This document shows positions 6,494-14,302 of a DNA stretch of 15,061 nt, one piece after another. The position numbers were made by a program, and so were the translations under genes. The DNA is from SHLQ01 sp051011575. Lineage in GTDB: Bacteria; Actinomycetota; Acidimicrobiia; Acidimicrobiales; SHLQ01. The DNA lies in assembly GCA_051011575.1 (NCBI GenBank), contig JBPCTR010000081.1, positions 1 to 15,061 on the forward strand, written 5' to 3'. Each line of letters begins with the position of its first letter. Position 1 is the stretch's first letter. The notes under the pieces are model-generated. The model ran no database searches. It worked only from the letters and a program-made list of their open reading frames with translations, and was not told the DNA's origin.

Positions 6494-7094
6494 GCCAGCC
6501 CGCCGCGTCGGCGCAGGTGGCGATCCCGCTCACCGTCGCCAGCGAGGCGACCGACGCGTCGTGGGCCTCGTCGCTGAAGGCGGCGCAGCCGTCGCTCAGC
6601 ACCACCGTGTGCAGATCGAGCACGTGCGCGGCCCGCACGGTCGACGCCACGCCGCCGTTCGTCACGATCCCGGCCACAATCAGCGAGTCCACTCCCAAAC
6701 GGTCGAGCACGAACTCGAGCCGGCTCGCATGAAACGCCGAGTAGGCCACCTTCTCGACGGTGACATCGATCGACCCGAGTTGGTCCAGCGACGCCTGACC
6801 CCAGCTACCCGGAGCGAAGTCGCCTGCGCCGAGGAATGGACGCAGGCGCGCGAGGTGATCCGAGATCATGGGGCCGTTGGGGCCGGGGACGAGCGTGAAG
6901 AGGGTTGCCACGACCGGGATGCTGGCCGCGCGGGCCGCATCGGCCACCGGCGCGACCCGTCCCGGCAACTCGGCGATCGCCCGAGAGGTCGCTCCGCCGC
7001 GAGCATAGGCACCGTCGGAATGGATGAAGTCGTTCTGGAGGTCGACGAGCAACAGCGCCGTCTTCGTCGGATCGAGCCGATCGACGCCGTTCAC
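6480..7094 (-). CDS. Isochorismatase-family protein lacking the nucleophilic cysteine
   Basis: A 204-residue isochorismatase-fold protein, last in the six-gene operon. Asp18 (LLLVDLQNDF) and Lys115 (VEKVAYSAF) of the usual triad are present. The segment that normally reads 'VTN-x-CV' is IVTNGGVASTVRAA, so the nucleophile position (148) is Gly. True isochorismatases such as PhzD also have Gly there and hydrolyse a vinyl ether without a thiol; amidohydrolases of the family need the Cys. So this protein is either a non-amidase hydrolase, a lyase-like or binding protein, or inactive. Nothing nearby suggests chorismate metabolism, phenazine or siderophore synthesis. The GTG start forms a GTGA overlap with the hyuA stop. 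Its 3' end overlaps the CoxL-like gene on the other strand by 14 bp. The family is certain, the reaction unknown. Confidence 0.85.
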   Translation of the reverse strand: MNGVDRLDPTKTALLLVDLQNDFIHSDGAYARGGATSRAIAELPGRVAPVADAARAASIPVVATLFTLVPGPNGPMISDHLARLRPFLGAGDFAPGSWGQASLDQLGSIDVTVEKVAYSAFHASRLEFVLDRLGVDSLIVAGIVTNGGVASTVRAAHVLDLHTVVLSDGCAAFSDEAHDASVASLATVSGIATCADAAGWLSSL

Positions 7095-9136
7095 CCTGTG
7101 GGCTTCACGATGATGTTGCCCAGCGCGTCGACCTCGCCCGAGAAGCCGGGATCGATCACGATCGTGGCGTCGGACTGTTCGAGGATTGCCGGCCCGGCCG
7201 CCTTCCAGCCCACCGGCAGCTCGAGCCGGGGCCAGATCCGCGTGTCGTGCCACCCGCCATCGAAGAACACCGGTCGCCGCTCGTGCGCCGGATCGATCCC
7301 GCTTTCTGGCGGCGCGAGCGCGCTCGGCTCGATCTTCGGACGCGTGCCGACCACCGTCGTGCGGGCCGACAGAATGCGCACGGAGATGCCGTCGAGTACC
7401 TGGCCGTAGGTCGCCCCATACTTCTCTTCGAATCGGGCCATTATCGCGTCGGCGTCGAGCGCCGAGCCGTCGGCGATCGGCACCTGAACCGTGTGGGTCT
7501 GCCCCACATAGGACATGTCGAAGTCGACCGACACGGTCACGTCGTCGAGCACCATCCCCGAGTCGTCGAGGAAGCCGCGCACCGCTTCCTCGCTGGCGCG
7601 GAGCCTCTCGGCCAACCCGGCGACCTCGGAGGCGCTTTCGAGCGCATCGACGGCGAGGTTCAGCGTCTGGACAACGTCGTGACGCGCGTCGGCGATGGTG
7701 CAACCCAATGCACTCGTGACCCCGGGGTATCTCGGCACCAGCGCGGCCGAGAGGCCCACGTCGGCCAGCAGGCCGCACGCGTGCAGCGCACCGGCACCGC
7801 CGACGGGCATCGCGACGAAGTCGCCGGGGTCGTGACCTCGTTCGATCGAGACCAGCCGCAGCGCTCCTGCCATCCTGCTCGTCGCGATACGAAGAATGGC
7901 TTCGGCAGCGTCCTCGATGGTCAGACCAAGCGGCGTAGCGACATCGCGCTCGACCGCAGCACGAGCCGCGGCGAGATCGAGCCGATCGAGTCCGCCGATC
8001 GGGCGATCGCCGTTCACCCGGCCGAGCACGAGGTGAGCGTCGGTCACGGTCGGGCGATCGTTGCCCCGGCCATAACACGCCGGGCCGGGAACGGAACCGG
8101 CCGACTCCGGGCCGATGCGCAGGATGCCACCCCCGTCGACCCATGCGAGCGAACCACCCCCAGCACCGATCGTGGAGATCTCGATCATCGGCGTTCGGAT
8201 CACCAGCCCGTAGTCGACGCTGGTCTGGGTTCCCGACACGACCTCACCGTCCGCGATCACGGCGACGTCGAAGCTGGTGCCTCCCATGTCACAGGTGATG
8301 ACGTTGGCGTAGCCCGCACCGGCGGCGAGGTGGGCACTGGCGATCACGCCCGCGGCCGGCCCGCTGAGCGCCGTGCGGACAGGCAGCGCTCGCGCCGCGG
8401 TCGACGTCATGACGCCGCCGTTCGACTGCACGATGAAGAACCGCCCGTCGAACCCCCCATCCGCGAGCGCCACCTCGAGGCGCTCCACGTAGCCGCCGAC
8501 CACCGGCTGGAGGTAGGCGTTGAGCGCCGCGGTCGATGTGCGTTCGAACTCTCGAACCTCGGGCAGCAGCTGCACTGCGCTGGTGACGTGCTCGTTCGGC
8601 CACACGCTCCGGACGGCCTCCACCGCAACTGTTTCATTGTGGTCGTTCGCGTATGCGTTGATGAACGCGATGCAGCACGCATCGGCGCCGGAGTCGAGCA
8701 GCACCTTCGCCTGCTCGATCACATGCGCCGGATCGACCTCGGCGACAATCGACCCGTCGGCCCCGGTCCGCTCGTCGACCTCCAGCCGCCTGTCCCGGTC
8801 CACGATCGGCGTGAAGTCGCCCCAGAGGCCCCAGGTGTTCGGGCGATCTCGGCGGCGCATCTCGAGGACGTCGGCGAACCCCGCGGTTGTAATGATTCCC
8901 GTGGTGGCACCTTTGCGTTCGAGAAGAGCGTTCGTGCCCACGGTGGTGCCGTGAACGACGGCGCCGATGCGATCGAACGAGTCGACCGCAGCGTTCACAC
9001 CGGCGAGAAACCCGAGCTCCTCCTCGCCACGGGTCGACGGCACCTTGGCCACCCGAAACTCGCCCGTGGCTTCGTCGATGGCGAACACATCGGTGAACGT
9101 GCCACCCACATCGATACCGATCACCGTGGTCGTCAC
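7091..9136 (-). CDS. hyuA: Hydantoinase/oxoprolinase family protein, HyuA-type ATPase subunit
   Basis: A 681-residue subunit of the ATP-dependent hydantoinase/5-oxoprolinase family, which also includes acetone and acetophenone carboxylases and ATP-dependent caprolactamase. It binds ATP and phosphorylates the substrate's carbonyl or lactam group before the HyuB part completes the reaction. Seen here: the N-terminal ATPase motif DVGGTFTDVF (9-18), GTTVGTNALLERKGA (63-77), SNGGVM (near 238), CDMGGTSFDVA (near 282), PVGGAGALHACGL, and the C-terminal small domain with YVGQTHTVQV. The length is typical and no key motif is missing. It begins with GTG, overlapping the hyuB stop (GTGA), and its own stop overlaps the next gene. 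HyuB precedes HyuA here; the reverse order is common. The operon lacks the third, small subunit of acetone-carboxylase-type enzymes, which favours ring or lactam hydrolysis over carboxylation (inference). Confidence 0.93.
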   Translation of the reverse strand: MTTTVIGIDVGGTFTDVFAIDEATGEFRVAKVPSTRGEEELGFLAGVNAAVDSFDRIGAVVHGTTVGTNALLERKGATTGIITTAGFADVLEMRRRDRPNTWGLWGDFTPIVDRDRRLEVDERTGADGSIVAEVDPAHVIEQAKVLLDSGADACCIAFINAYANDHNETVAVEAVRSVWPNEHVTSAVQLLPEVREFERTSTAALNAYLQPVVGGYVERLEVALADGGFDGRFFIVQSNGGVMTSTAARALPVRTALSGPAAGVIASAHLAAGAGYANVITCDMGGTSFDVAVIADGEVVSGTQTSVDYGLVIRTPMIEISTIGAGGGSLAWVDGGGILRIGPESAGSVPGPACYGRGNDRPTVTDAHLVLGRVNGDRPIGGLDRLDLAAARAAVERDVATPLGLTIEDAAEAILRIATSRMAGALRLVSIERGHDPGDFVAMPVGGAGALHACGLLADVGLSAALVPRYPGVTSALGCTIADARHDVVQTLNLAVDALESASEVAGLAERLRASEEAVRGFLDDSGMVLDDVTVSVDFDMSYVGQTHTVQVPIADGSALDADAIMARFEEKYGATYGQVLDGISVRILSARTTVVGTRPKIEPSALAPPESGIDPAHERRPVFFDGGWHDTRIWPRLELPVGWKAAGPAILEQSDATIVIDPGFSGEVDALGNIIVKPTG

Positions 9137-10788
9137 TGGCCGGAGTTCTCGGTCGTATAACCCAGCCGCAGGTCCCGCTCGATCGCGGCGGCGTCTCGTT
9201 CCCTCGGATCGCCGTAACCCCCTCCTCCGGGGGACGCGATCCGTATCTTGTCGCCGGTGCGCACGGAGACGTCGACGATCTTCGACGCCAACGGTGGCAC
9301 GACCTCCTCGCCGTCGATCTCGAAGCTGATCCGGTTCAGCGCCGACGCCTCACCGCCGGCCACTCCCGGCGGGGCGAAGCGTCCCCGATCGCCGAAGGCG
9401 AACACCTCGGCTTCGTCGTCGAGCAGTTCGATCTCGTAGTCGGCGCCCAGGCCTCCCCGGTGCTTTCCCCTGCCGCCCGAATCCGGCCGCAGGGCCCACT
9501 TCGTGTAGCGGACCGGATACGCCGACTCGAGGATCTCGATCGGCGGGATCGTGGCGGTCGACAGGGGGGCATTGCCGTGCGACAGTCCGTCGCTCACCGG
9601 GCTGCCACCCAGGCCGCCACCGTAGAAGGTGAACATGACCCACCGGTCGCCGTTCTCCCGGTGCCCCGCGATCGACAAGGCGTTGATCGTTCCGTAGCTG
9701 GAGCCATTGCTGATCGCCGGGTCGGCTTCGGCGAGCGCACCGAAGATGCAGTCCATGATTCGCAGGATGGTCTCGGTGTAGCCGGCCACGGGTCGGGGCC
9801 ATACGGCGTCGAGCAGCGAGCCGTCGGGCACGATCACCTCCACCGGTTCGAGGCAGCCGGCGTTGGCGGGAACGTCGCGGAAGATGTGTTTGAGCGCGAC
9901 GTAACACGCAGCGATCGCGGTGCTCTTTGAGATGTTCACCGGCCCCGCCGCGGCCGGAGCCGTTCGGGAGAAGTCGAGCACGAGCCGGTCGCCATCGATG
10001 GTGAGGTCGAGCGAAACGCCGATGGGTTCGTCGACCGAGCCGTCGTTGTCGAGGAAGTCATCGATCGAATGGGTGCCGTCCGGTAGCGCCGCGATGTTGC
10101 TGCGCATGAGCGTGGCGGCCCGCTCGGTCAGCTCGATGAACGCGGTCTGAATCGTTTCCGCGCCGAACTCGTCGAGCAGGTCCCCGAGCCGCGCCGTGCC
10201 CAGCGTGAGCGCATTCATCTGGCCGAAGAGATCTCCATAGGCGTTCGTGGGAACGCGGCTGATCGCACAGATGAGATCGACCACGTCATCGCGCAGGTGA
10301 CCACCCTCGATCAGCCTGACCGGAGGGATGAGCACACCTTCTTGTGCACTTTCGGTCGCCGACGGGTTGTAGTTGCCCGGCACAGCGCCGCCCACATCGG
10401 TGTAGTGGCCGACCGAGGCCAGCCAGCAGAACAGCTCGCCGCCATGGAAGTAGGGCTGCACCAATTTCATGTCGTTCAGGTGGGTGCCCCCGCGGTACGG
10501 ATCGTTGAAGACCCAGACATCACCTTCCTTGGGGCCGCCATGTTCCGCTGTCTTGTCGATGATCAAACCCACGGCACCCGCCATCGAGCCCACGAAGACC
10601 GGCAGACCGGTCGACCCCTGGGCCACCGTCTTGCCGGTGTCCTTGTTGTAGATGCCGTGCGATGCGTCGTGGGCTTCAGCGATGATCGGGTTGAACGCGC
10701 TGCGGAACAGCGTCGCATCCATCTCGTCGACGAGTTGTTCGAGGCGCCCCTGAAGTACGGCCAGGGTCACGGGATCGAGTGAGGTCAT
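9133..10788 (-). CDS. hyuB: Hydantoinase/oxoprolinase family protein, HyuB-type subunit
   Basis: A 551-residue partner of HyuA, forming with it an ATP-dependent hydantoinase, oxoprolinase or lactamase-like complex in the cytoplasm. Seen here: the N-terminal block DPVTLAVLQGRLEQLVDEM, the NDPYRGGTHLND motif (95-106), the metal-site-like GHYTDVGG (127-134; HHxDIGG in most relatives), EGVLIPPVRL (150-159), the DSGGRGKHRGGLG segment in the C-terminal third, and the typical end PGGGGYGDPRERD. The length fits the family. The usual first His of HHxDIGG is replaced by Gly and the next residue by His-Tyr; whether that changes metal binding is unclear. ATG 10788 lies in an ATGA overlap with the MmgE/PrpD stop, with no strong Shine-Dalgarno site, as expected for coupled translation. 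The substrate is not known. Confidence 0.93.
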   Translation of the reverse strand: MTSLDPVTLAVLQGRLEQLVDEMDATLFRSAFNPIIAEAHDASHGIYNKDTGKTVAQGSTGLPVFVGSMAGAVGLIIDKTAEHGGPKEGDVWVFNDPYRGGTHLNDMKLVQPYFHGGELFCWLASVGHYTDVGGAVPGNYNPSATESAQEGVLIPPVRLIEGGHLRDDVVDLICAISRVPTNAYGDLFGQMNALTLGTARLGDLLDEFGAETIQTAFIELTERAATLMRSNIAALPDGTHSIDDFLDNDGSVDEPIGVSLDLTIDGDRLVLDFSRTAPAAAGPVNISKSTAIAACYVALKHIFRDVPANAGCLEPVEVIVPDGSLLDAVWPRPVAGYTETILRIMDCIFGALAEADPAISNGSSYGTINALSIAGHRENGDRWVMFTFYGGGLGGSPVSDGLSHGNAPLSTATIPPIEILESAYPVRYTKWALRPDSGGRGKHRGGLGADYEIELLDDEAEVFAFGDRGRFAPPGVAGGEASALNRISFEIDGEEVVPPLASKIVDVSVRTGDKIRIASPGGGGYGDPRERDAAAIERDLRLGYTTENSGQ

Positions 10789-12191
10789 GCGGATACCACC
10801 GAGGTGAGGGGAGCCAGCGTTGCCGAGACCGACGTAGCCAACGCGAGCTCGGCGAGGTTCGAGGTGAGCTGGGCCGCGGCTCGGTCTGTCATCAGGCCCT
10901 GGACGTTGTCGGTGAACTTTTGGGCCAGCTCATCGGTCGACAGCGGTCGATCGGATCCGCCCCGGTTGGTGAGTACCTCGTTCACGAGTGTGTGGCCATC
11001 GGTCGTGTCGACCGTGAGCCTGCCTGGGAACTGGTAGGGGTACACCTCGAGAAAGGACGGGTCGCCGACCACATCGACTCGGGCCATCAGCTCTCGCCGA
11101 CCCGGGTCGAGGGCCAGCGGATCGCTGAAATCATCGAGTCCGAGACCCAATCCCCCACCGCCCAGAAGGCCGGCCACAACGGTGTACGGCCCGCTGAACT
11201 GGGCCTGGTAGCCGGTTTCGGGCAGCCGTTTGTTTTCGATCGGATCACCGATGGTGCGAACGGTTGGCGGCGCAACAGCCAGCGTGGCCCGCGCCACGTG
11301 ATCCGGCGATAGCCCGCCCTCCCGGAGCGCGATGGCGGCGTCGATGCCGGCGTGGGTGAAATGGTTGGCCGGGTAAGGCTTGTAGAAGATGCCCGCCGCC
11401 TCCCAGTGGTCGCCGAGGTCGGCAAGTGTGGCCTCGATGTCACCCTCGTCACCGAGATACGCCTGGAACAACCCGAAGCGACCTTCGATCGCGGTCGGAG
11501 GCCCCGTGATACCGCGCATCGCCAGCTGAGCTGCGGTCACGCCCGCGCGGGCGGCCCAGCCACAGTGGAGACGTTTGACCGTTCCGCCGGCGCGGTTGGC
11601 CTCGATGATCCCGCTGGCCATCGAGCAGGCGATGCCCATGGCGTCCTGCACCTTTGCCGAAGGACCGCCGAGCAGGCGTGCTGCGGCGGCGGCCGACCCG
11701 ATCGCACCGCAGATCGACGTGGCGTGCTGGCCGCGTTCGAAGTAGATGGACTGACGGGCGTCGGCATCGAATCCGCCCATACCCAGCCGAACGGCTACCT
11801 CGAGGCCGACCGCGACCGCGTCGAGTAGGGCCGGACCCGATGCATCAGTCCATTCGGCGATTGCGACGGCGGCCGGAACGACCGATGCGCTCGGGTGAAG
11901 AATCGGCGGGAGGTGGGTGTCGTCGTAGTCGAGCGAGTGCGCCAGCACGCCGTTGACGAATGCCGCCTCTGCGGCCGACAGTCGGCCGGGTGCACCGATC
12001 GCAGTGGCCTGGGGAGCCGTGCCCTGGTCGACCGCGTAGCCAACGACGGCCCGGCTGGTGTCGAGCGTGCTAGCCCGGACGCCGATTCCGATGATGTCGA
12101 TGATCCGGGCGGGCATGCCGGCCAGCACTTCGGAGGGGACATCGCCGGTGGCGAGCTCGGCCAGCTGTGTCAGTACCGCTGGCCGGGTCAT
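10785..12191 (-). CDS. MmgE/PrpD family protein (2-methylcitrate dehydratase-like)
   Basis: A 468-residue member of the MmgE/PrpD family, which includes iron-sulfur-independent 2-methylcitrate dehydratase, cis-aconitate decarboxylase and iminodisuccinate epimerase. The signature HSLDYDDTHLPPILHPSASVVPA is at about 85-107, with the family's His and Asp residues (His85, Asp88, Asp90, Asp91, His99). Later come TVKRLHCGWAARAGV with its conserved Lys and the KPYPANHFTHAGIDAA segment, where relatives usually have a KPYP-x3-x-x-H pattern. I chose ATG 12191, not the frame's upstream starts, because homology begins there and it overlaps the cyclase stop (ATGA). It probably dehydrates, hydrates or isomerises a tricarboxylic or branched dicarboxylic acid from the pathway. 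The members of this family vary too much for a substrate call. Confidence 0.92.
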   Translation of the reverse strand: MTRPAVLTQLAELATGDVPSEVLAGMPARIIDIIGIGVRASTLDTSRAVVGYAVDQGTAPQATAIGAPGRLSAAEAAFVNGVLAHSLDYDDTHLPPILHPSASVVPAAVAIAEWTDASGPALLDAVAVGLEVAVRLGMGGFDADARQSIYFERGQHATSICGAIGSAAAAARLLGGPSAKVQDAMGIACSMASGIIEANRAGGTVKRLHCGWAARAGVTAAQLAMRGITGPPTAIEGRFGLFQAYLGDEGDIEATLADLGDHWEAAGIFYKPYPANHFTHAGIDAAIALREGGLSPDHVARATLAVAPPTVRTIGDPIENKRLPETGYQAQFSGPYTVVAGLLGGGGLGLGLDDFSDPLALDPGRRELMARVDVVGDPSFLEVYPYQFPGRLTVDTTDGHTLVNEVLTNRGGSDRPLSTDELAQKFTDNVQGLMTDRAAAQLTSNLAELALATSVSATLAPLTSVVSA

Positions 12192-12997
12192 GCCATTGCA
12201 AGTGGTCGGGCCGGGGCCCCGGTTGCGCCGTGGATGTTGAGGTGGGCGAGGACGAAGGCGAACTCGTGTGCACCCGCCGCTGCCAGACCGTCGAGGTCCA
12301 TCGCTTCGATGATGTTGATGCCCGCCTCCACCAGCAGTACCCGGTGCGCGGGGAGCAGCGCGTGACCGGCGCCGGGCGCGAGGCATTCGAATGCAATCGT
12401 GTCGGCACCGGCCAGGGCCACGCCGCGATCTGCCAGCCATTGCGCTCCCGCCTCGCCGACACCGGGGACGCCGGAACCTTCACCGCGGTATGTCGCGGCG
12501 TCGTCGAAGTGGGCGCCCCAGCCGCTGCGAATCAGCACGGCGTCGCCGTCAGCCACAGGTGTGCCCTGCCGGTCGACCGTGGCCTCGAGGTCGAGAACCG
12601 AGATCTCGTACCCCGGTTCACAGGTATCGATACCGAGCATGGTCGGTACGTCGAGCAGCACGCCTCGCCCGACGAAGGGCGGGAGTTCCTGGATACCGAG
12701 CACCTCGAACCTTCCGCCCGACTGGGCCTCGGCAGCCGACACCCCTCCGTGGAGAAGTCCGTCGTGGCTCACGTGCGCGAGCGCATCGACGTGTGTACCG
12801 ACATGACAGCCGGTGCTGATGAGATCGGCGGCTGCCGATCCACCATCGGCGCGCACGCGGTCGCCGTGACGACGGTCGAGGCAGTGCCGGAACGTCGGAT
12901 GGTTCGGCGACTGCGCGATGCCGTTTCGCATCGGACGACCGAGGTCGTGCACGGTGGCGGCGTCGATCAGCTCGAGGAGCTTCGTGATGTCGGTCAC
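12188..12997 (-). CDS. Cyclase-family metal-dependent hydrolase (kynurenine formamidase-like)
   Basis: A 269-residue member of the putative cyclase family, whose characterised members include kynurenine formamidase KynB and isatin hydrolase, both of which hydrolyse an amide bond using divalent metal. The diagnostic HVGTHVDALAH (His65, His69, Asp71, His75) is present, and a second conserved part, ADTIAFECL, is near residue 210. Isatin hydrolase opens a cyclic amide and KynB removes a formyl group, so a role in opening a ring or removing an N-acyl group fits the HyuAB context. This is inference. The GTG start forms a GTGA overlap with the CaiB/BaiF stop. Frames extending upstream to 14014 are shadows of the CaiB/BaiF gene. 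Length and motifs look intact. Confidence 0.9.
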   Translation of the reverse strand: MTDITKLLELIDAATVHDLGRPMRNGIAQSPNHPTFRHCLDRRHGDRVRADGGSAAADLISTGCHVGTHVDALAHVSHDGLLHGGVSAAEAQSGGRFEVLGIQELPPFVGRGVLLDVPTMLGIDTCEPGYEISVLDLEATVDRQGTPVADGDAVLIRSGWGAHFDDAATYRGEGSGVPGVGEAGAQWLADRGVALAGADTIAFECLAPGAGHALLPAHRVLLVEAGINIIEAMDLDGLAAAGAHEFAFVLAHLNIHGATGAPARPLAMA

Positions 12998-14202
12998 GCG
13001 ATCACCCCGTTCTCGCGAAGCGCCACGAGTTCTTCGGCGGCGTATCCGAGTTCGTCGTGAAGAATCGCGTCGGTATCGGATCCGATTCGGCGCCCCGTAT
13101 GGCGGATACGACCGGGCGTGTCCGAGAGCTTGAAGAGCACGTTCTGCATCGCCACCGGCCCGAGCGTCTCGTCGTCGACCATGGCCACCGCTTCTCGGGC
13201 CACCACTTGCGGATCGGTCACGTACTGCGCCACGTCGTACACGGGGGCAAGCGCCACATCGGCTCCGGCGAAGGCCGCGACCACATCGACGAGACCCCTG
13301 GCACCGATCCAGTCGGACATGGCCACATCGATCTCGTCGGCGTGTTCGGCACGACCGGTGCCGGTCGAGAACCAGGGTTCCTCGGCCAGCTCGGGTCGAC
13401 CGATGAGCGTCATCACCCGCCGGGCGACGGACTCGGCGCTCGACGAGACGGCCACCCAGTGATCGTCGGCGGTGAGGTAGATGTTGCGGGGAGCGTTGTT
13501 GGTCGAGCGATTGCCCGAGCGGGTCGGCACTGCGCCGGTCTGGTCGTAGGTGATGATGTGGGGGCCGAGCGCGGCTGTCAGCGGTTCGAGGATGCTGAGG
13601 TCGATCACCTGACCGCTCCCCGATCGATCGCGATCGTGCACCGCCATGAGGATTGCGGCAACGGCCGTGATGCCGGCGATCGAGTCGGCCAACCCGAACG
13701 GAGGGAGCGTTGGCGGCCGATCTGCCTCGCCGGTCATGTGTGCGAACCCGCTCATCGCTTCGATAAGAGTGCCGAATGCCGGTCGAGCCGCATAGGGCCC
13801 CTCTTGACCGAATCCGGTCACCCGGCACATCACGACGCCAGGGTTCAGCTCGGACAACCGGTCGTACCCGAGTCCCCACCGTTCCATCGTCCCCGGTCGG
13901 AAGTTCTCGACGACGACATCGGCCGTGGCCACGAGCTTCTCGAAGACGGCAACTCCTTCGGGGTCGCCGAGATAGAGGCCGATACAGCGTTTGTTGCGAG
14001 CAACGATCTTCCACCAGAGGCCCTCGCCATCGACCTGGGCACCGTGGCCCCGCATCGTGTCGCCTGCGGGGTGCTCGATCTTGATGACATCGGCGCCGTA
14101 GTCACCGAGTATCTGACACGCCGATGGCCCTGCGAGCACGGTCGAGATGTCGAGTACACGGAGATCTGCGAGCGGGCCGGTGTTAGCTGCGGGCATGTTC
14201 AT
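12994..14202 (-). CDS. CaiB/BaiF (family III) CoA-transferase, first gene of the six-gene operon
   Basis: A 402-residue family III CoA-transferase. Seen here: LADLRVLDISTVLAGPSACQ, GADVIKIEHPAGDTMR (about 36-51), VENFRPGTMERWGL (98-111), TGFGQEGPYA (129-138), catalytic Asp173 in LADSIAGI, the SGSGQVIDLSILEPL block, and FKLSDTPGRIRHTGRRIG near the C-terminus. It shares the family pattern with the CoA-transferase at 2120-3328 but is clearly diverged. It is nearest the divergent IclR gene and probably starts the transcript. ATG 14202 and ATG 14196 are both possible; I chose the first, with low certainty, and neither has a strong Shine-Dalgarno site. Its stop overlaps the cyclase GTG. It probably activates the pathway acid as a CoA thioester; donor and acceptor are unknown. 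Confidence 0.91.
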   Translation of the reverse strand: MNMPAANTGPLADLRVLDISTVLAGPSACQILGDYGADVIKIEHPAGDTMRGHGAQVDGEGLWWKIVARNKRCIGLYLGDPEGVAVFEKLVATADVVVENFRPGTMERWGLGYDRLSELNPGVVMCRVTGFGQEGPYAARPAFGTLIEAMSGFAHMTGEADRPPTLPPFGLADSIAGITAVAAILMAVHDRDRSGSGQVIDLSILEPLTAALGPHIITYDQTGAVPTRSGNRSTNNAPRNIYLTADDHWVAVSSSAESVARRVMTLIGRPELAEEPWFSTGTGRAEHADEIDVAMSDWIGARGLVDVVAAFAGADVALAPVYDVAQYVTDPQVVAREAVAMVDDETLGPVAMQNVLFKLSDTPGRIRHTGRRIGSDTDAILHDELGYAAEELVALRENGVIA

Positions 14203-14204
14203 CC

Positions 14205-14235
14205 GTTTCGGAACACTGTTTCTCCCAGTGGAACA
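14205..14235. promoter_or_regulatory. Candidate IclR-type operator in the divergent intergenic region
   Basis: The 100-bp gap between the CaiB/BaiF and IclR genes (14203-14302) holds GGAACA at 14210-14215 and again at 14230-14235, exactly 20 bp apart, about two helical turns. Between and over them is an inverted repeat CACTG-N7-CAGTG (14214-14218, 14226-14230). GTTTCGGAAC at 14205-14214 is an 8/10 palindrome. IclR-family sites often contain GGAA/TTCC half-sites. TAGTGT at 14243-14248 could be a -10 for the regulator gene, but no good -35 is visible. Confidence 0.4.
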
Positions 14236-14302
14236 TGGCCTGTAGTGTCTCTCACAGAGGGGGCGAGGGCAACCCATTCAGTTTTCGATTCCGAGGAGCA
14301 TC

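Noticed and set aside
4843..6732. Plus-strand open frame (629 codons) in another frame of the CoxL-like gene
   Set aside because: Extremely rich in Arg, His and Gly; the CoxL motifs are in the other frame.
6480..7094. Active nicotinamidase or cysteine amidohydrolase
   Set aside because: The nucleophilic Cys position is Gly148.
7247..9160. Long plus-strand open frame (637 codons) opposite hyuA
   Set aside because: It lies wholly antisense to a gene with clear motifs and has biased Arg/His/Gly/Asp composition typical of GC-rich shadow frames.
12998..14014. Upstream extension of the cyclase-family frame
   Set aside because: Shadow of the CaiB/BaiF gene; the family match begins just after GTG 12997, which also forms a GTGA overlap.
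14214..14230. CACTG-N7-CAGTG as an intrinsic terminator
   Set aside because: The stem is only five pairs, has no following T-run and lies between two divergent starts, so an operator is more likely.
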